A stretch of 64,000 bases of DNA from Pseudoalteromonas piscicida (GTDB lineage Bacteria; Pseudomonadota; Gammaproteobacteria; Enterobacterales; Alteromonadaceae), in NCBI RefSeq assembly GCF_002208135.1, contig NZ_CP021646.1, positions 2,854,001-2,918,000 on the forward strand, in the 5' to 3' direction. A program made the position numbers and the translations under genes. The notes below the pieces were generated by a model. The model saw only the letters and a program-made list of their open reading frames with translations, ran no database searches and was not told where the DNA came from. The stretch's first letter is position 1. Every line of letters starts with the position of its first letter. Below, piece by piece: positions 38,123 to 47,500 of the stretch.

Positions 38123-40852
38123 GTGGAAACATTACTTGAACAAATAGAAAGCGGAAAACTGTGGCAGTTCCCAGGTGGCATCCATCCACCAGAACAAAAG
38201 ACATTATCTAACCAACAACCGATTGCTCGTTTACCTTTGCCTGACAAACTAATCCTGCCCCTAAAGCAGCACATTGGTGCCAATGGTAGCCTGTTAGTTA
38301 ACTCTGGCGATCACGTGCTTAAAGGGCAAGCATTGACGGCTCCCGGCACGAACTGGTCGCTGCCAATTCATGCCCCCACATCTGGCACCATTGAAGCGAT
38401 AAAGCCGATGCCGTCGGCGCATCCATCCGCGCTACCTGAGCTCAGTATTATTTTGCGCCCAGACGGTGAAGATAAGTGGACACCACTGAATCCAATTAGC
38501 GACATTAGCACGCTTGATAACAAACAGCTTATCGATATTATCCACCAAGCTGGTATTGCCGGTATGGGCGGTGCGGGATTCCCAACCTATGTTAAAGCAG
38601 ACAGCCCAAAGCCCATTGAGTTTTTAGTCGTCAATGGCATTGAGTGCGAACCATATATTACAGCCGATGATCGTTTGATGCGTGAGCACGCCAAAGAAAT
38701 CATCGCGGGCATCGAAGTGCTACAAGGGATATTGAAGCCACAAAAAGTGTTATTTGGCATTGAAGATAATAAACCTGAAGCCATTGCAGCTATCACCGCT
38801 GCGGCTCAGCATAATCAGGATATCTTAGTCCGTAGTGTGCCAACCAAATACCCTTCTGGTGGTGAAAAGCAACTGGTCAAGCTATTAACCTCCAAAGAAG
38901 TACCAAGTGCTGGAATACCTGCGGATATCGGCGTACTGGTGCAGAACGTCGGAACACTGTTCGCAATTTGGCAAGCTATTTTTGAGGGTAAACCCCTTAT
39001 TGAGCGCGTAGTTACCGTGACCGGTAATACCATTACTCAGCCAAGCAACGTGTGGGCTTTACTCGGCACTGAAATAAAGCACCTGCTAGACTCACAAGGC
39101 TTTTCGCCAGTAGAGGCGCAGCGCGTCGTCATGGGTGGTCCAATGATGGGCTTTACCTTGCCATCGGTTAGGATCCCTGTGGTCAAAACCACCAACTGTA
39201 TACTCGCGCCAGACAACCAAGAACTTGCGATCCCGGGTGATGAAAAGGCATGTATTCGCTGTAGTGCCTGTGCAGATGCCTGTCCGCAAAGCTTGTTACC
39301 GCAGCAGTTACAATGGTTTGCTAAAGGCAAAGAGTACCAAAAGTTAGAGGAATACAACCTCTTTGACTGTATCGAATGTGGTGCGTGCTCTTATGTTTGT
39401 CCAAGCGAAATCCCTTTGGTGCAATACTATCGTGTAGCCAAAGCCGATATTCGCGAACAAAAGCTCGAACAAGTCAAAGCAGAGCGTGCGAAAGAGCGTT
39501 TTGAGGCAAGAAAAGAGCGCTTAGAGCGCGAACAAGAAGAACGCCAAAATAAACATAAACGCCGTTCGGCGGGCGCTGCACCAAAAGCCGCAGATAAAGA
39601 AAAAGTGCAAGAAGCACTCTCACGCGTTAAAGATAAGCAGTCAGATAAATCCGCGGTCCAAGCTGCGATTGCACGTGCCAAAGCCAAACGAGGTGAGAAC
39701 GGCGAGTTAGAGCCGGATAACAGCGCCATTGCTGAAGAGCGTGCAAAACGCAAAGCGCAGGCGCGTAAATATAAAGAAGAAAAAACTGACCAGCCTGAAA
39801 GCACAGATAAAAAAGATGCAGTAGCTGCCGCCATTGCCCGTGCAAAGGCGAAAAAGGCCGCAGCCCAAGCGTCATCTGAGCCTGAGCCAGCAGCAACAGG
39901 TGATAAAAAGGCCGCCGTAGCTGCTGCAATCGCCCGAGCTAAAGCCAAGAAAGCTGCTAAAGAGGCGGAAGAAGCTGGTGCAAGCGTGAGCGAACAAGCA
40001 GAAGCCGCCCCAACAGAAAGCGCCGAGGAAGATCCACGTAAAGCCGCCGTTGCTGCCGCAATCGCCAGAGCTAAGGCTAAGAAAGCTGCTAAAGAGGCGG
40101 AAGAAGCTGGCGAGAGCACAGTCGAGCAAGCAGAAGCCGCTCCAACGGAAAGCGCCGAGGAAGATCCACGCAAAGCCGCCGTTGCTGCCGCAATTGCCAG
40201 AGCTAAGGCCAAGAAAGCTGCTAAAGAGGCGGAAGAAGCTGGCGCAAGCGTGAGCGAACAAGCAGAAGCCGCCTCAACGGAAAGTGCTGACGAAGATCCA
40301 CGTAAAGCTGCCGTTGCCGCCGCAATTGCCAGAGCTAAGGCCAAGAAAGCAGCTAAAGAGGCTGAAGAAGCAGGCGCAAGCGTGAGCGAACAAGCAGAAG
40401 CCGCTCCAACGGCAAGCGCCGAGGAAGATCCACGCAAAGCCGCCGTTGCTGCCGCAATTGCCAGAGCTAAGGCCAAGAAAGCTGCTAAAGAGGCTGAAGA
40501 AGCTGGCGCAAGCGTGAGCGAACAAGCAGAAGCCGCTCCAACGGCAAGCGCCGAGGAAGATCCACGCAAAGCTGCCGTTGCCGCCGCAATTGCCAGAGCT
40601 AAGGCCAAAAAAGCCGCTAAAGAGGCACAAGAAGCTGGCGAAAGTGAGAGTGATCAAGGCGAAGAAACAAATGAGCCAACGGCGGGATCAGAAACAGACT
40701 CCAGCGGTACAGAGCAAGGTGCTGAGGGCACATCTGAGCAGCAACAAGCACTTAGCCCTGAAGCACGTAAAAAAGCCGCCGTTAAAGCCGCAATTGCGAG
40801 AGCAAAAGCGAAGAAGCAAGCGAAAGAACAAGAAGGAAATGAACCGTCATGA
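38123..40852 (+). CDS. rsxC: Electron transport complex subunit RsxC/RnfC with long repeat tail
   Basis: Peripheral NADH-binding subunit of the Rsx/Rnf complex. The GTG start follows an AAGAGGT ribosome site. Residues 1-450 hold the conserved core: an FMN/NADH region with GMGGAGFPTYVK and two 4Fe-4S motifs, C377/380/383/387 and C416/419/422/426. Residues about 450-905 are a charged Ala/Lys/Glu-rich tail with many AAxAAAIARAKAKK segments. Most of the tail is a 44-residue (132-bp) tandem repeat, five full copies and a partial sixth. At 909 residues it is much longer than the core requires; gammaproteobacterial RsxC proteins do vary in tail length. The stop overlaps rsxD in ATGA. Confidence 0.96.
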   Translation: METLLEQIESGKLWQFPGGIHPPEQKTLSNQQPIARLPLPDKLILPLKQHIGANGSLLVNSGDHVLKGQALTAPGTNWSLPIHAPTSGTIEAIKPMPSAHPSALPELSIILRPDGEDKWTPLNPISDISTLDNKQLIDIIHQAGIAGMGGAGFPTYVKADSPKPIEFLVVNGIECEPYITADDRLMREHAKEIIAGIEVLQGILKPQKVLFGIEDNKPEAIAAITAAAQHNQDILVRSVPTKYPSGGEKQLVKLLTSKEVPSAGIPADIGVLVQNVGTLFAIWQAIFEGKPLIERVVTVTGNTITQPSNVWALLGTEIKHLLDSQGFSPVEAQRVVMGGPMMGFTLPSVRIPVVKTTNCILAPDNQELAIPGDEKACIRCSACADACPQSLLPQQLQWFAKGKEYQKLEEYNLFDCIECGACSYVCPSEIPLVQYYRVAKADIREQKLEQVKAERAKERFEARKERLEREQEERQNKHKRRSAGAAPKAADKEKVQEALSRVKDKQSDKSAVQAAIARAKAKRGENGELEPDNSAIAEERAKRKAQARKYKEEKTDQPESTDKKDAVAAAIARAKAKKAAAQASSEPEPAATGDKKAAVAAAIARAKAKKAAKEAEEAGASVSEQAEAAPTESAEEDPRKAAVAAAIARAKAKKAAKEAEEAGESTVEQAEAAPTESAEEDPRKAAVAAAIARAKAKKAAKEAEEAGASVSEQAEAASTESADEDPRKAAVAAAIARAKAKKAAKEAEEAGASVSEQAEAAPTASAEEDPRKAAVAAAIARAKAKKAAKEAEEAGASVSEQAEAAPTASAEEDPRKAAVAAAIARAKAKKAAKEAQEAGESESDQGEETNEPTAGSETDSSGTEQGAEGTSEQQQALSPEARKKAAVKAAIARAKAKKQAKEQEGNEPS
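39905..40640 (+). repeat. 132-bp tandem repeats in rsxC
   Basis: Repeat starts at 39905, 40037, 40169, 40301, 40433 and 40565, spaced exactly 132 bp. Copies are nearly identical at DNA level, mostly differing at third positions and in one variable patch (GASVSEQ or GESTVEQ), so copy number has changed recently or is kept uniform by recombination. Multiples of 44 codons keep the frame. Confidence 0.93.
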
Positions 40853-41910
40853 AACTAACCATGGCCTCATCCCCGCACAATCATAGCCATAAGTCGGTCA
40901 ACAAAATCATGATGACCGTCATGGCAGCCTGTATTCCCGGGATCTTAGTCCAAACCTACTATTTTGGATTTGGTGTATTGATCCAGTTGGCTTTGGCGCT
41001 TATTACCGCAAGCCTTGCTGAAGCGCTAGTGCTAAAGCTAAGAGGTCGAGCGATATGGCCCAGCCTCAGCGACGGCAGTGCTTGGCTCACCGCTGTGCTG
41101 CTGGCCATCAGTATTCCGCCGCTAGCCCCTTGGTGGATAACCGTCATTGGTGCATTTTTTGCCATCGCTATTGTAAAACAGCTATACGGTGGCCTTGGCT
41201 TTAATCTTTTCAACCCGGCCATGGCGGCCTATGTATTATTGCTGATCTCCTTCCCTGTACAAATGACTTCGTGGTCACCTATTCAAGCACTCACGCTAGA
41301 GTCGCTCAGCTTTGTCGACCAACTCGCGATGATCTTTACCGAGTCCACCAGCCAAGGCGTCACACTTGACGTATGGCGTGCGGGCGTGATTGACGGTGCG
41401 ACAGGTGCAACGCCATTAGACTCGGTAAAAACCGCTGTATCACAAGGCTTAACCATTAATGAGGCGATGAGTAACCAGGGTTTTGGAGCGCTTGCGGGAC
41501 TTGGTTGGCAATATGTTAACCTCGCCTTTTTGCTAGGTGGTCTTTATCTGCTAAAAGCCAAAGTGATCAACTGGCATATTCCAGCGGCCTTTATTGCCAG
41601 TCTTGGCCTTGCTAGCGCAGTTGGCTATATCATTGCCCCAGAATCAGAGCCAGGCACCCTATTCCACTTGTTAAGTGGCGGCGCTATGCTTGGTGCCTTT
41701 TTTATTGCCACCGATCCGGTGTCGGCCTCCACCACTAACTTAGGTCGCCTGATTTACGGCGCGGCAATCGGCTTTACTGTCTATGTTATTCGTCAATTTG
41801 GTGGCTACCCAGACGCCGTTGCATTTGCAGTTGTGATCATGAATATGGCAGTGCCACTTATCGATCATTACACTCAGCCTCGTACCTATGGTCATGGAGC
41901 AAAATCATGA
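40849..41910 (+). CDS. rsxD: Electron transport complex subunit RsxD/RnfD
   Basis: A 353-residue membrane subunit with about nine helices. It carries covalently bound FMN on a threonine in the DGATGATPLD motif and is part of the ion-translocating core. Start options are ATG 40849 (overlapping the rsxC stop) and ATG 40861 (MASSPHNHSHKS), which resembles family N-termini more closely; the first is given as the coupled start. It overlaps rsxG by four bases. Confidence 0.96.
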   Translation: MKLTMASSPHNHSHKSVNKIMMTVMAACIPGILVQTYYFGFGVLIQLALALITASLAEALVLKLRGRAIWPSLSDGSAWLTAVLLAISIPPLAPWWITVIGAFFAIAIVKQLYGGLGFNLFNPAMAAYVLLLISFPVQMTSWSPIQALTLESLSFVDQLAMIFTESTSQGVTLDVWRAGVIDGATGATPLDSVKTAVSQGLTINEAMSNQGFGALAGLGWQYVNLAFLLGGLYLLKAKVINWHIPAAFIASLGLASAVGYIIAPESEPGTLFHLLSGGAMLGAFFIATDPVSASTTNLGRLIYGAAIGFTVYVIRQFGGYPDAVAFAVVIMNMAVPLIDHYTQPRTYGHGAKS

Positions 41911-42542
41911 TAATTCAATCGATGCAGAAAAATGGCCTCATCCTCGCAGCATTTGCACTGGCAACAACAGGAGCGGTCGCACTGATTAATGACCTCACCA
42001 AAGATAAAATTGCCAGCCAAGAGCAGCAACACCTGATGCAACTACTTTCTCAGGTGATTGCAGCAGATAAGTACGACAATACTCTGTATTTGGATTGCAC
42101 CACCAGCAACGCCTTAGAACTCGGCCCAGGCGGCCCACACACCATTTACAGAGCCAGACTCAATGGCGAACCCTCAGCCCTGTTGGTGAGACATATCACC
42201 CCAAAAGGCTACAGTGGCAATATTGATGTCTTAACCGCTATCGATAGACAAGGTCTGATCTCAGGCGTGCGTGTAACGCGCCATGAAGAAACCCCAGGAC
42301 TTGGTGATAAGGTAGAACTGGCAAAATCGGCTTGGGTAACGACTTTCAACGGCGTTCAAGTTGAAGGTGAAACAGACCCTAAAATGAATGTGAAAAAAGA
42401 CGGCGGTCAATTTGATTCATTTACCGGCGCAACCATAACCCCACGCGCTGTGGTAACCTCGGTAAATCAGGCCGCATGGTTTGCCAAAACTCATTTTGAT
42501 GCGCTATTTAACGCGCCTAATACTTGCGAGGTGTCGCAATGA
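41907..42542 (+). CDS. rsxG: Electron transport complex subunit RsxG/RnfG
   Basis: A 211-residue membrane-anchored subunit with one N-terminal helix and a periplasmic FMN domain. The flavin is attached covalently to a threonine in [19 protein letters not shown] is also typical. Starts in the ATGA overlap with rsxD and ends in the ATGA overlap with rsxE. Confidence 0.96.
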   Translation: MIIQSMQKNGLILAAFALATTGAVALINDLTKDKIASQEQQHLMQLLSQVIAADKYDNTLYLDCTTSNALELGPGGPHTIYRARLNGEPSALLVRHITPKGYSGNIDVLTAIDRQGLISGVRVTRHEETPGLGDKVELAKSAWVTTFNGVQVEGETDPKMNVKKDGGQFDSFTGATITPRAVVTSVNQAAWFAKTHFDALFNAPNTCEVSQ

Positions 42543-43237
42543 GTCAGTTAAAATCGCTCTTTCAAGAAGGTACATGGCAAAATAACCCAGCACTGGTACA
42601 GCTTTTAGGACTGTGTCCGCTCCTCGCGGTGACTTCAACAGTGACCAACGCATTAGGGCTTGGTATTGCCACACTACTGGTACTGGTTGGTTCTAACTTT
42701 ACCGTATCTGTGGTGAGAAATTGGGTGCCAAAAGACATTCGTATCCCCGTGTTTGTGATGATCATCGCCGCCTTTGTTACGGTTATTCAACTACTCATGA
42801 ACGCTTATACCTTTGGTCTGTATCAATCCCTTGGCATATTTATTCCGTTGATCGTGACCAATTGCGCCATTATTGGTCGTGCCGAGGCATTTGCTTCGAA
42901 GAATAGTCCGCTGTTATCCGTTTGGGATGGTTTAATGATGGGACTGGGTTTTGCACTGGTGCTATTTGTACTGGGTGCAATGCGCGAACTCATTGGTCAA
43001 GGAACACTATTTGATGGTGCCGAGCTACTCCTTGGCAACTGGGCAAGTGTATTGCGCATTGAGATCTTCTCATTCGATCATCAATTTTTAGTTGCAATCC
43101 TGCCACCGGGCGCCTTTTTGGGCCTTGGTTTTTTGATTGCCGCTAAAAACATTATCGACGCTCAGCTCAAAGCTAAAGCAGCGCCAACAGCCGAAGAAGT
43201 AAAAGGCCCAAGAGCACGGGTCACTAACTTAAACTAG
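42539..43237 (+). CDS. rsxE: Electron transport complex subunit RsxE/RnfE
   Basis: A 232-residue, six-helix membrane subunit homologous to RsxA, with which it forms the membrane core; [13 protein letters not shown] carries the conserved cysteine. The ATG at 42539 ([11 protein letters not shown]) overlaps the rsxG stop and is preferred over a TTG five codons upstream. Last gene of the operon. In E. coli, as here, nth follows. Confidence 0.96.
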   Translation: MSQLKSLFQEGTWQNNPALVQLLGLCPLLAVTSTVTNALGLGIATLLVLVGSNFTVSVVRNWVPKDIRIPVFVMIIAAFVTVIQLLMNAYTFGLYQSLGIFIPLIVTNCAIIGRAEAFASKNSPLLSVWDGLMMGLGFALVLFVLGAMRELIGQGTLFDGAELLLGNWASVLRIEIFSFDHQFLVAILPPGAFLGLGFLIAAKNIIDAQLKAKAAPTAEEVKGPRARVTNLN

Positions 43238-43260
43238 TGCGGTAATAATAATGCCAATTT

Positions 43261-43285
43261 GCAGCGATACCGTCACTATCGCTGC
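43261..43285 (+). terminator. Possible terminator or attenuator hairpin after rsxE
   Basis: GCAGCGATA, seven bases, TATCGCTGC: a 9-bp perfect stem. The following bases are TTAATG, so there is no proper T run and termination may be partial. Confidence 0.5.
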
Positions 43286-43336
43286 TTAATGAAAACAACT
43301 GCATGCTACCGTCATTGAATTTAGCAAGTAAATCTT

Positions 43337-43999
43337 ATGAATAAACAAAAACGTATAGAAATACTCACGCGACTCAGGGACGAAAATCCGCACCCTGAAA
43401 CTGAGCTAGAATACTCGTCACCATTCGAGCTTTTAGTTGCCGTTACCCTCTCAGCACAAGCCACCGATGTTGGGGTAAACAAAGCGACACGCAAACTATT
43501 CCCTGTTGCCAACACACCAGAAAAGATCCTTGAGCTTGGCCTTGAGGGCTTAAGAGACTATATCAAAACCATTGGTTTGTTTAATTCAAAAGCTAATAAC
43601 GTCTATAAAATGTGTCAGATCCTCGTCGACAAACACGGCTCCGAAGTTCCTGAAAACCGTGAAGCACTAGAGGCGCTGCCAGGTGTCGGCCGAAAAACCG
43701 CAAACGTAGTTTTAAACTGCGCTTTTGGCTGGCTAAAAGATAACGAAGGTAGATACTTTTTAGCAGTTGATACTCATATCCAACGCCTTGCAAACCGTAC
43801 TGGTTACGCCAAAGGCAAAACGGTTGAGCAAACTGAGCAAGATATCATTAAGAAGACCCCCAATAAGCGTGAGTTTATGTTTAACCTGCACCACTGGTTC
43901 ATTCTTCATGGCCGTTATGTATGTACAGCGAGAAAACCCAAATGTGGTAGCTGCATTATTGAAGACCTTTGTGAATATAAAGAAAAGACGGAAGATTAA
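43337..43999 (+). CDS. nth: Endonuclease III, apparently chimeric
   Basis: Nth is a base-excision repair DNA glycosylase/AP lyase for oxidised pyrimidines. The 220-residue protein is complete: helix-hairpin-helix LPGVGRKTANVVLN with the catalytic lysine, catalytic aspartate in LAVDTHIQR, and the [4Fe-4S] ligands C196, C203, C206 and C212. The N-terminal part up to about NCAFGW resembles E. coli Nth closely, whereas the following part has an extra KDNEGRYF-like insertion and a divergent stretch (RLANRTGYAKGK). A second nth 3' end at 54069-54318 looks more like the standard family. I infer that the C-terminal half came with the inserted island. rsxE-nth order is the ancestral arrangement. Confidence 0.93.
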   Translation: MNKQKRIEILTRLRDENPHPETELEYSSPFELLVAVTLSAQATDVGVNKATRKLFPVANTPEKILELGLEGLRDYIKTIGLFNSKANNVYKMCQILVDKHGSEVPENREALEALPGVGRKTANVVLNCAFGWLKDNEGRYFLAVDTHIQRLANRTGYAKGKTVEQTEQDIIKKTPNKREFMFNLHHWFILHGRYVCTARKPKCGSCIIEDLCEYKEKTED

Positions 44000-44001
44000 T
44001 A

Positions 44002-44508
44002 ATGGTAGGTAATATTTCGACGGATAACGAAAAATTAGCTAGCACAAAAAGCCTGATGCAACTTTTCAAATCTCCACACTTCTGGACTGGAGTATTACTA
44101 AGTGCAGGTACGACCTTCTCTCTCACATTACTTATTTTAGATAAATTTCATGAATCATCCTTAAGAGAATCTAAGACTGGCTATGAGATTTCATTAGCTA
44201 AACTAGAAGCTAAGAATGTGGCGAAAGATGAAGAACTAAAAAGGCGAGATTGGGAATATAAAAAGTTAAAGACAAGCTTCGATGAGCTAACAAAATCGCA
44301 GCTTTCCATAAAAGAACAATACCACTCATCTTTAGAGCGCCACTACCGGTATTGCAAAGAGCAAATGCGAAGAATTAAATTATCTACTTCTGCTTATGAA
44401 TCAATGAAACAAGTAATCCAATTTGATACTCCACAGTCCCCAATTGAAAACGCTCTATACAATATTTATGTCGAAGCTTATAAGTGTGTTGATAGATTCG
44501 AGAATTAA
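44002..44508 (+). CDS. Hypothetical membrane-anchored coiled-coil protein
   Basis: Unrecognised 168-residue protein starting 2 bp after the nth stop. Residues 1-27 are hydrophilic, 28-48 form a single transmembrane helix (FWTGVLLSAGTTFSLTLLIL), and 50-130 are charged and heptad-like (coiled coil), followed by a small C-terminal domain with a cysteine near the end. The topology looks like an inner-membrane tether or sensor. It lies 52 bp upstream of the STAND NTPase gene in the same direction and may be its partner, but no known defence component is recognised. Base composition is AT-rich like the NTPase gene. Confidence 0.65.
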   Translation: MVGNISTDNEKLASTKSLMQLFKSPHFWTGVLLSAGTTFSLTLLILDKFHESSLRESKTGYEISLAKLEAKNVAKDEELKRRDWEYKKLKTSFDELTKSQLSIKEQYHSSLERHYRYCKEQMRRIKLSTSAYESMKQVIQFDTPQSPIENALYNIYVEAYKCVDRFEN

Positions 44509-44560
44509 ACGAAAATAAACTGTACGAGAATCACACCAAGAGTTGTTTAGGAGGTTATTT

Positions 44561-47500
44561 ATGGCTATGGAAGCAGGTGGATATGCTGAAAAATTAGGTA
44601 ATCGGTATGAAGCAAATTGGGTTGCTTATCAGTTACTACGTCTGCTGGACGAAAAAATAGTATCTGTAACGGTCGAACCACTTGGTAATGACGAAGTTGG
44701 CACTGATGTCATAGTTGAAAATGTAGATACAAGCCTTGAGCATCATCAATGTAAAGGTGGCGCTGGTGATGCGGAACATTGGAGCGCTGCTCTTCTATAT
44801 GAGAAAGGGATACTAAAAAACGCTTTTGAACAAGTTATGAGGGGTAAACGAGAGTTTTATGTAATTTCACCACTCCCATCAAAACAGATGTCAGATTTAA
44901 AGGACAGTTCTCGAAATAGTCCAGAGGATGTCAATCAATATTACGAGCACCAAATATCAACTAGCAAAACTCGTAAAAAAGATTTTGACTATATTTGCAA
45001 CAAGTTAGGATTAAATACTAATAATGAATTGCATTTAGATAGCGCGCGTCAATTCCTAGCCAAGTTACATATATTCCCATACATAATCGACACCCACTCT
45101 AATGAACAACTCAACGACTATGCAAATAAGCTATTCGTAGGAAATCCAGCCAAACTTGTCAGCTTTCTAAAACACTACGCTGACAATGACGACAAGTTGA
45201 GAACGAAGATAACCTCTCACGACCTTTTTCAAGATCTACAAAAATCAGGCTTTGAAACTAAAGTACTTGAAGCTGACGATAGAATAACGCCAATAATTAA
45301 CAATTTAAACACCAAATTCGAACAGTCAATATCCCCTTATTTGATTGCAAATACTCAAATTCATAGACCTGAACTAGATGAGCTAATTCAGTCTACACAA
45401 AGCCACGCGATAACTCTTTTAATGGCCGAAGCTGGAATGGGTAAAAGTGCCCTATTGCTTGAATTAAAGAATGAACTGGAGTCGCAAGGCGTAGTTGTTG
45501 CACCAATTAGGCTAGACAGATGTAAGGTAGAAACTAGTGCTGATGCTTTTGGCCAGGCATTAGGTTTTTCATATACCCCTACGTATTCTTTAGCAAAGTA
45601 TGCTGCGAATAATAAAATTGTACTAGTGTTAGACCAATTAGATGCTATCAGGTGGACAGCGGCTCATTCCGACAATGCTCTTCATGTGTGTCAAGAGATC
45701 GTAAGACAGGTATTAACCCTCAGGAGTTCTGATGTAGATATTAGTATAGTATTTGCCTCAAGAGATTTTGATATCAACGAAGATGTTGCTTTAAATGCCT
45801 GGTTAGGTTCTATAAATGATGAGTTAAACTCAGTAAAGCTGTCTAGTCTTTCAGATGAAACGGTCAAAGAATTAGTTCAACCTTATGAAAAATATGAGAA
45901 CTTATCAGCAGAGCAACAAGATACACTTAAAATTCCCCTTTGGCTTGGCATATACATATCGATAGCTCTTTCGGAAGACCGTGCCCCTGATTTTACGAAC
46001 AAGCTTGAACTTGTTAAACGCTATTGGGAAAACAGAGTATTAGAGGCGAACAGAATAACGGATCCCAACCAAAACTTGTTGGTGATAAATGAACTTTTAC
46101 ACCAAATGATTAGTAAATCAAAGTTCTCCGTATCAGAAGCATCCCTACACAATATATCTCTGACTGCACTAAGTGCATTGCTGTCGGTCGGCCTGATAAC
46201 AAAACAAAGCAAGCAAATAAGTTTTCGCCATCAGGCACTGTTCGATTACCAGGTAGGTGTCAGGTTATTTAGCGCCGCACAGGATTCATTCGATAAACTT
46301 CTAGAAGAGATTGGTGACTTTTCCCAACAAACATTAACAAGAAGAGAGCACTTAAAGTATGCAATGAGCATGTTGCTTACAGAAAGCCAAAAAGATTTTT
46401 GCAATACAGCGTCATCACTACTTCAAAGTAAGTATATAAGGTTTCACTTAAAGTATTTACTATTTAACTCACTTAAAGAAATTAAAAGTTTTAAAGCTCC
46501 AGCAAAACATTTAGTGAATGACATTGTTAAATCACCTGAACTTTTACCCCACCTATTATCATCAACATGCTACTCAAATTCTGAGTTAGTTGAGTACTTG
46601 TCAGAAAACGGCGATCTAAACAAATGGTTGGATAACCCTACAGATGAAGATCTTGTATGGAAGCTACTGCGAATTTTAAGATCTGTAGCGGATAAAAAGC
46701 CTGATGTTGTATTGAAAACCGTAGTTCCATACATTGGTAAATCCCAAGAATGGAACAATAGAGTTTATGAGGCCTTATGCTGGGATATTGAAAGCGATTC
46801 TGATGATATGTTTGAGATCCGAAAACAGCTATTAACGACAGGCGTTAACGCTCGTTTTATACACTGGAAAACATTAGCTAAGAAAACACCTATTCGAACC
46901 CTAGACCTTCTCGAAATGCTTCTTAATCATTACAAGGAAATTTTAGGTTCAAATAAATATATGCCTAGAGATAAAGTCGATGCTATATCTAACCGAGATA
47001 CATTTACCGAGTCTGACCTAGAAGGTATTGAAAAAATTGCAACTAAAATACCTTTTGAAGCATTAAGCCGCTTACTTAATAAAGTCCATTCTATTGTTCG
47101 CGATATTGATGATGAGCAAATACAAGAGGCATGGCTGCGCCAAGACAGGCAGTCAAACTACGATGCCGTTGAAAGCATTACTCATTGCGTTTTTTCAGTG
47201 ATAGAGCGCTCCGCGGAAAGCCTTCAAGAACAACCTGAAAAGCTCGCTGAAGCGATTGCTATTCACTTCAACTCTACCAGCCCTGTATTAAACCACCTGA
47301 TAGCAAAAATTTTAAAATATTACCCTACGAGTGAAGCTGACACAGTTCTTAGTTGGCTGCTCGCTAAGCCGAAAAAAAGGCTAAATTGTGGAAATACATA
47401 TGTTGAACCGGAATGGGTACTACCAGGTGAGTTAATTGAGAAATTTTCTCCCTACTGTAGTGAAGACTTATTTCTAAAGTTAGAAGATAGGATATACAAC

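Noticed and set aside
39427..40608. A 393-residue alanine-rich reading frame opposite rsxC, and shorter ones in other frames
   Set aside because: They arise from the 132-bp repeats in the GC-rich Ala/Lys tail; rsxC on the plus strand has the family motifs and ribosome site.
44079..44150. The small membrane coiled-coil protein as a phage spanin or holin
   Set aside because: There is a single helix and coiled coil but no endolysin or lipoprotein spanin partner nearby; left as hypothetical.
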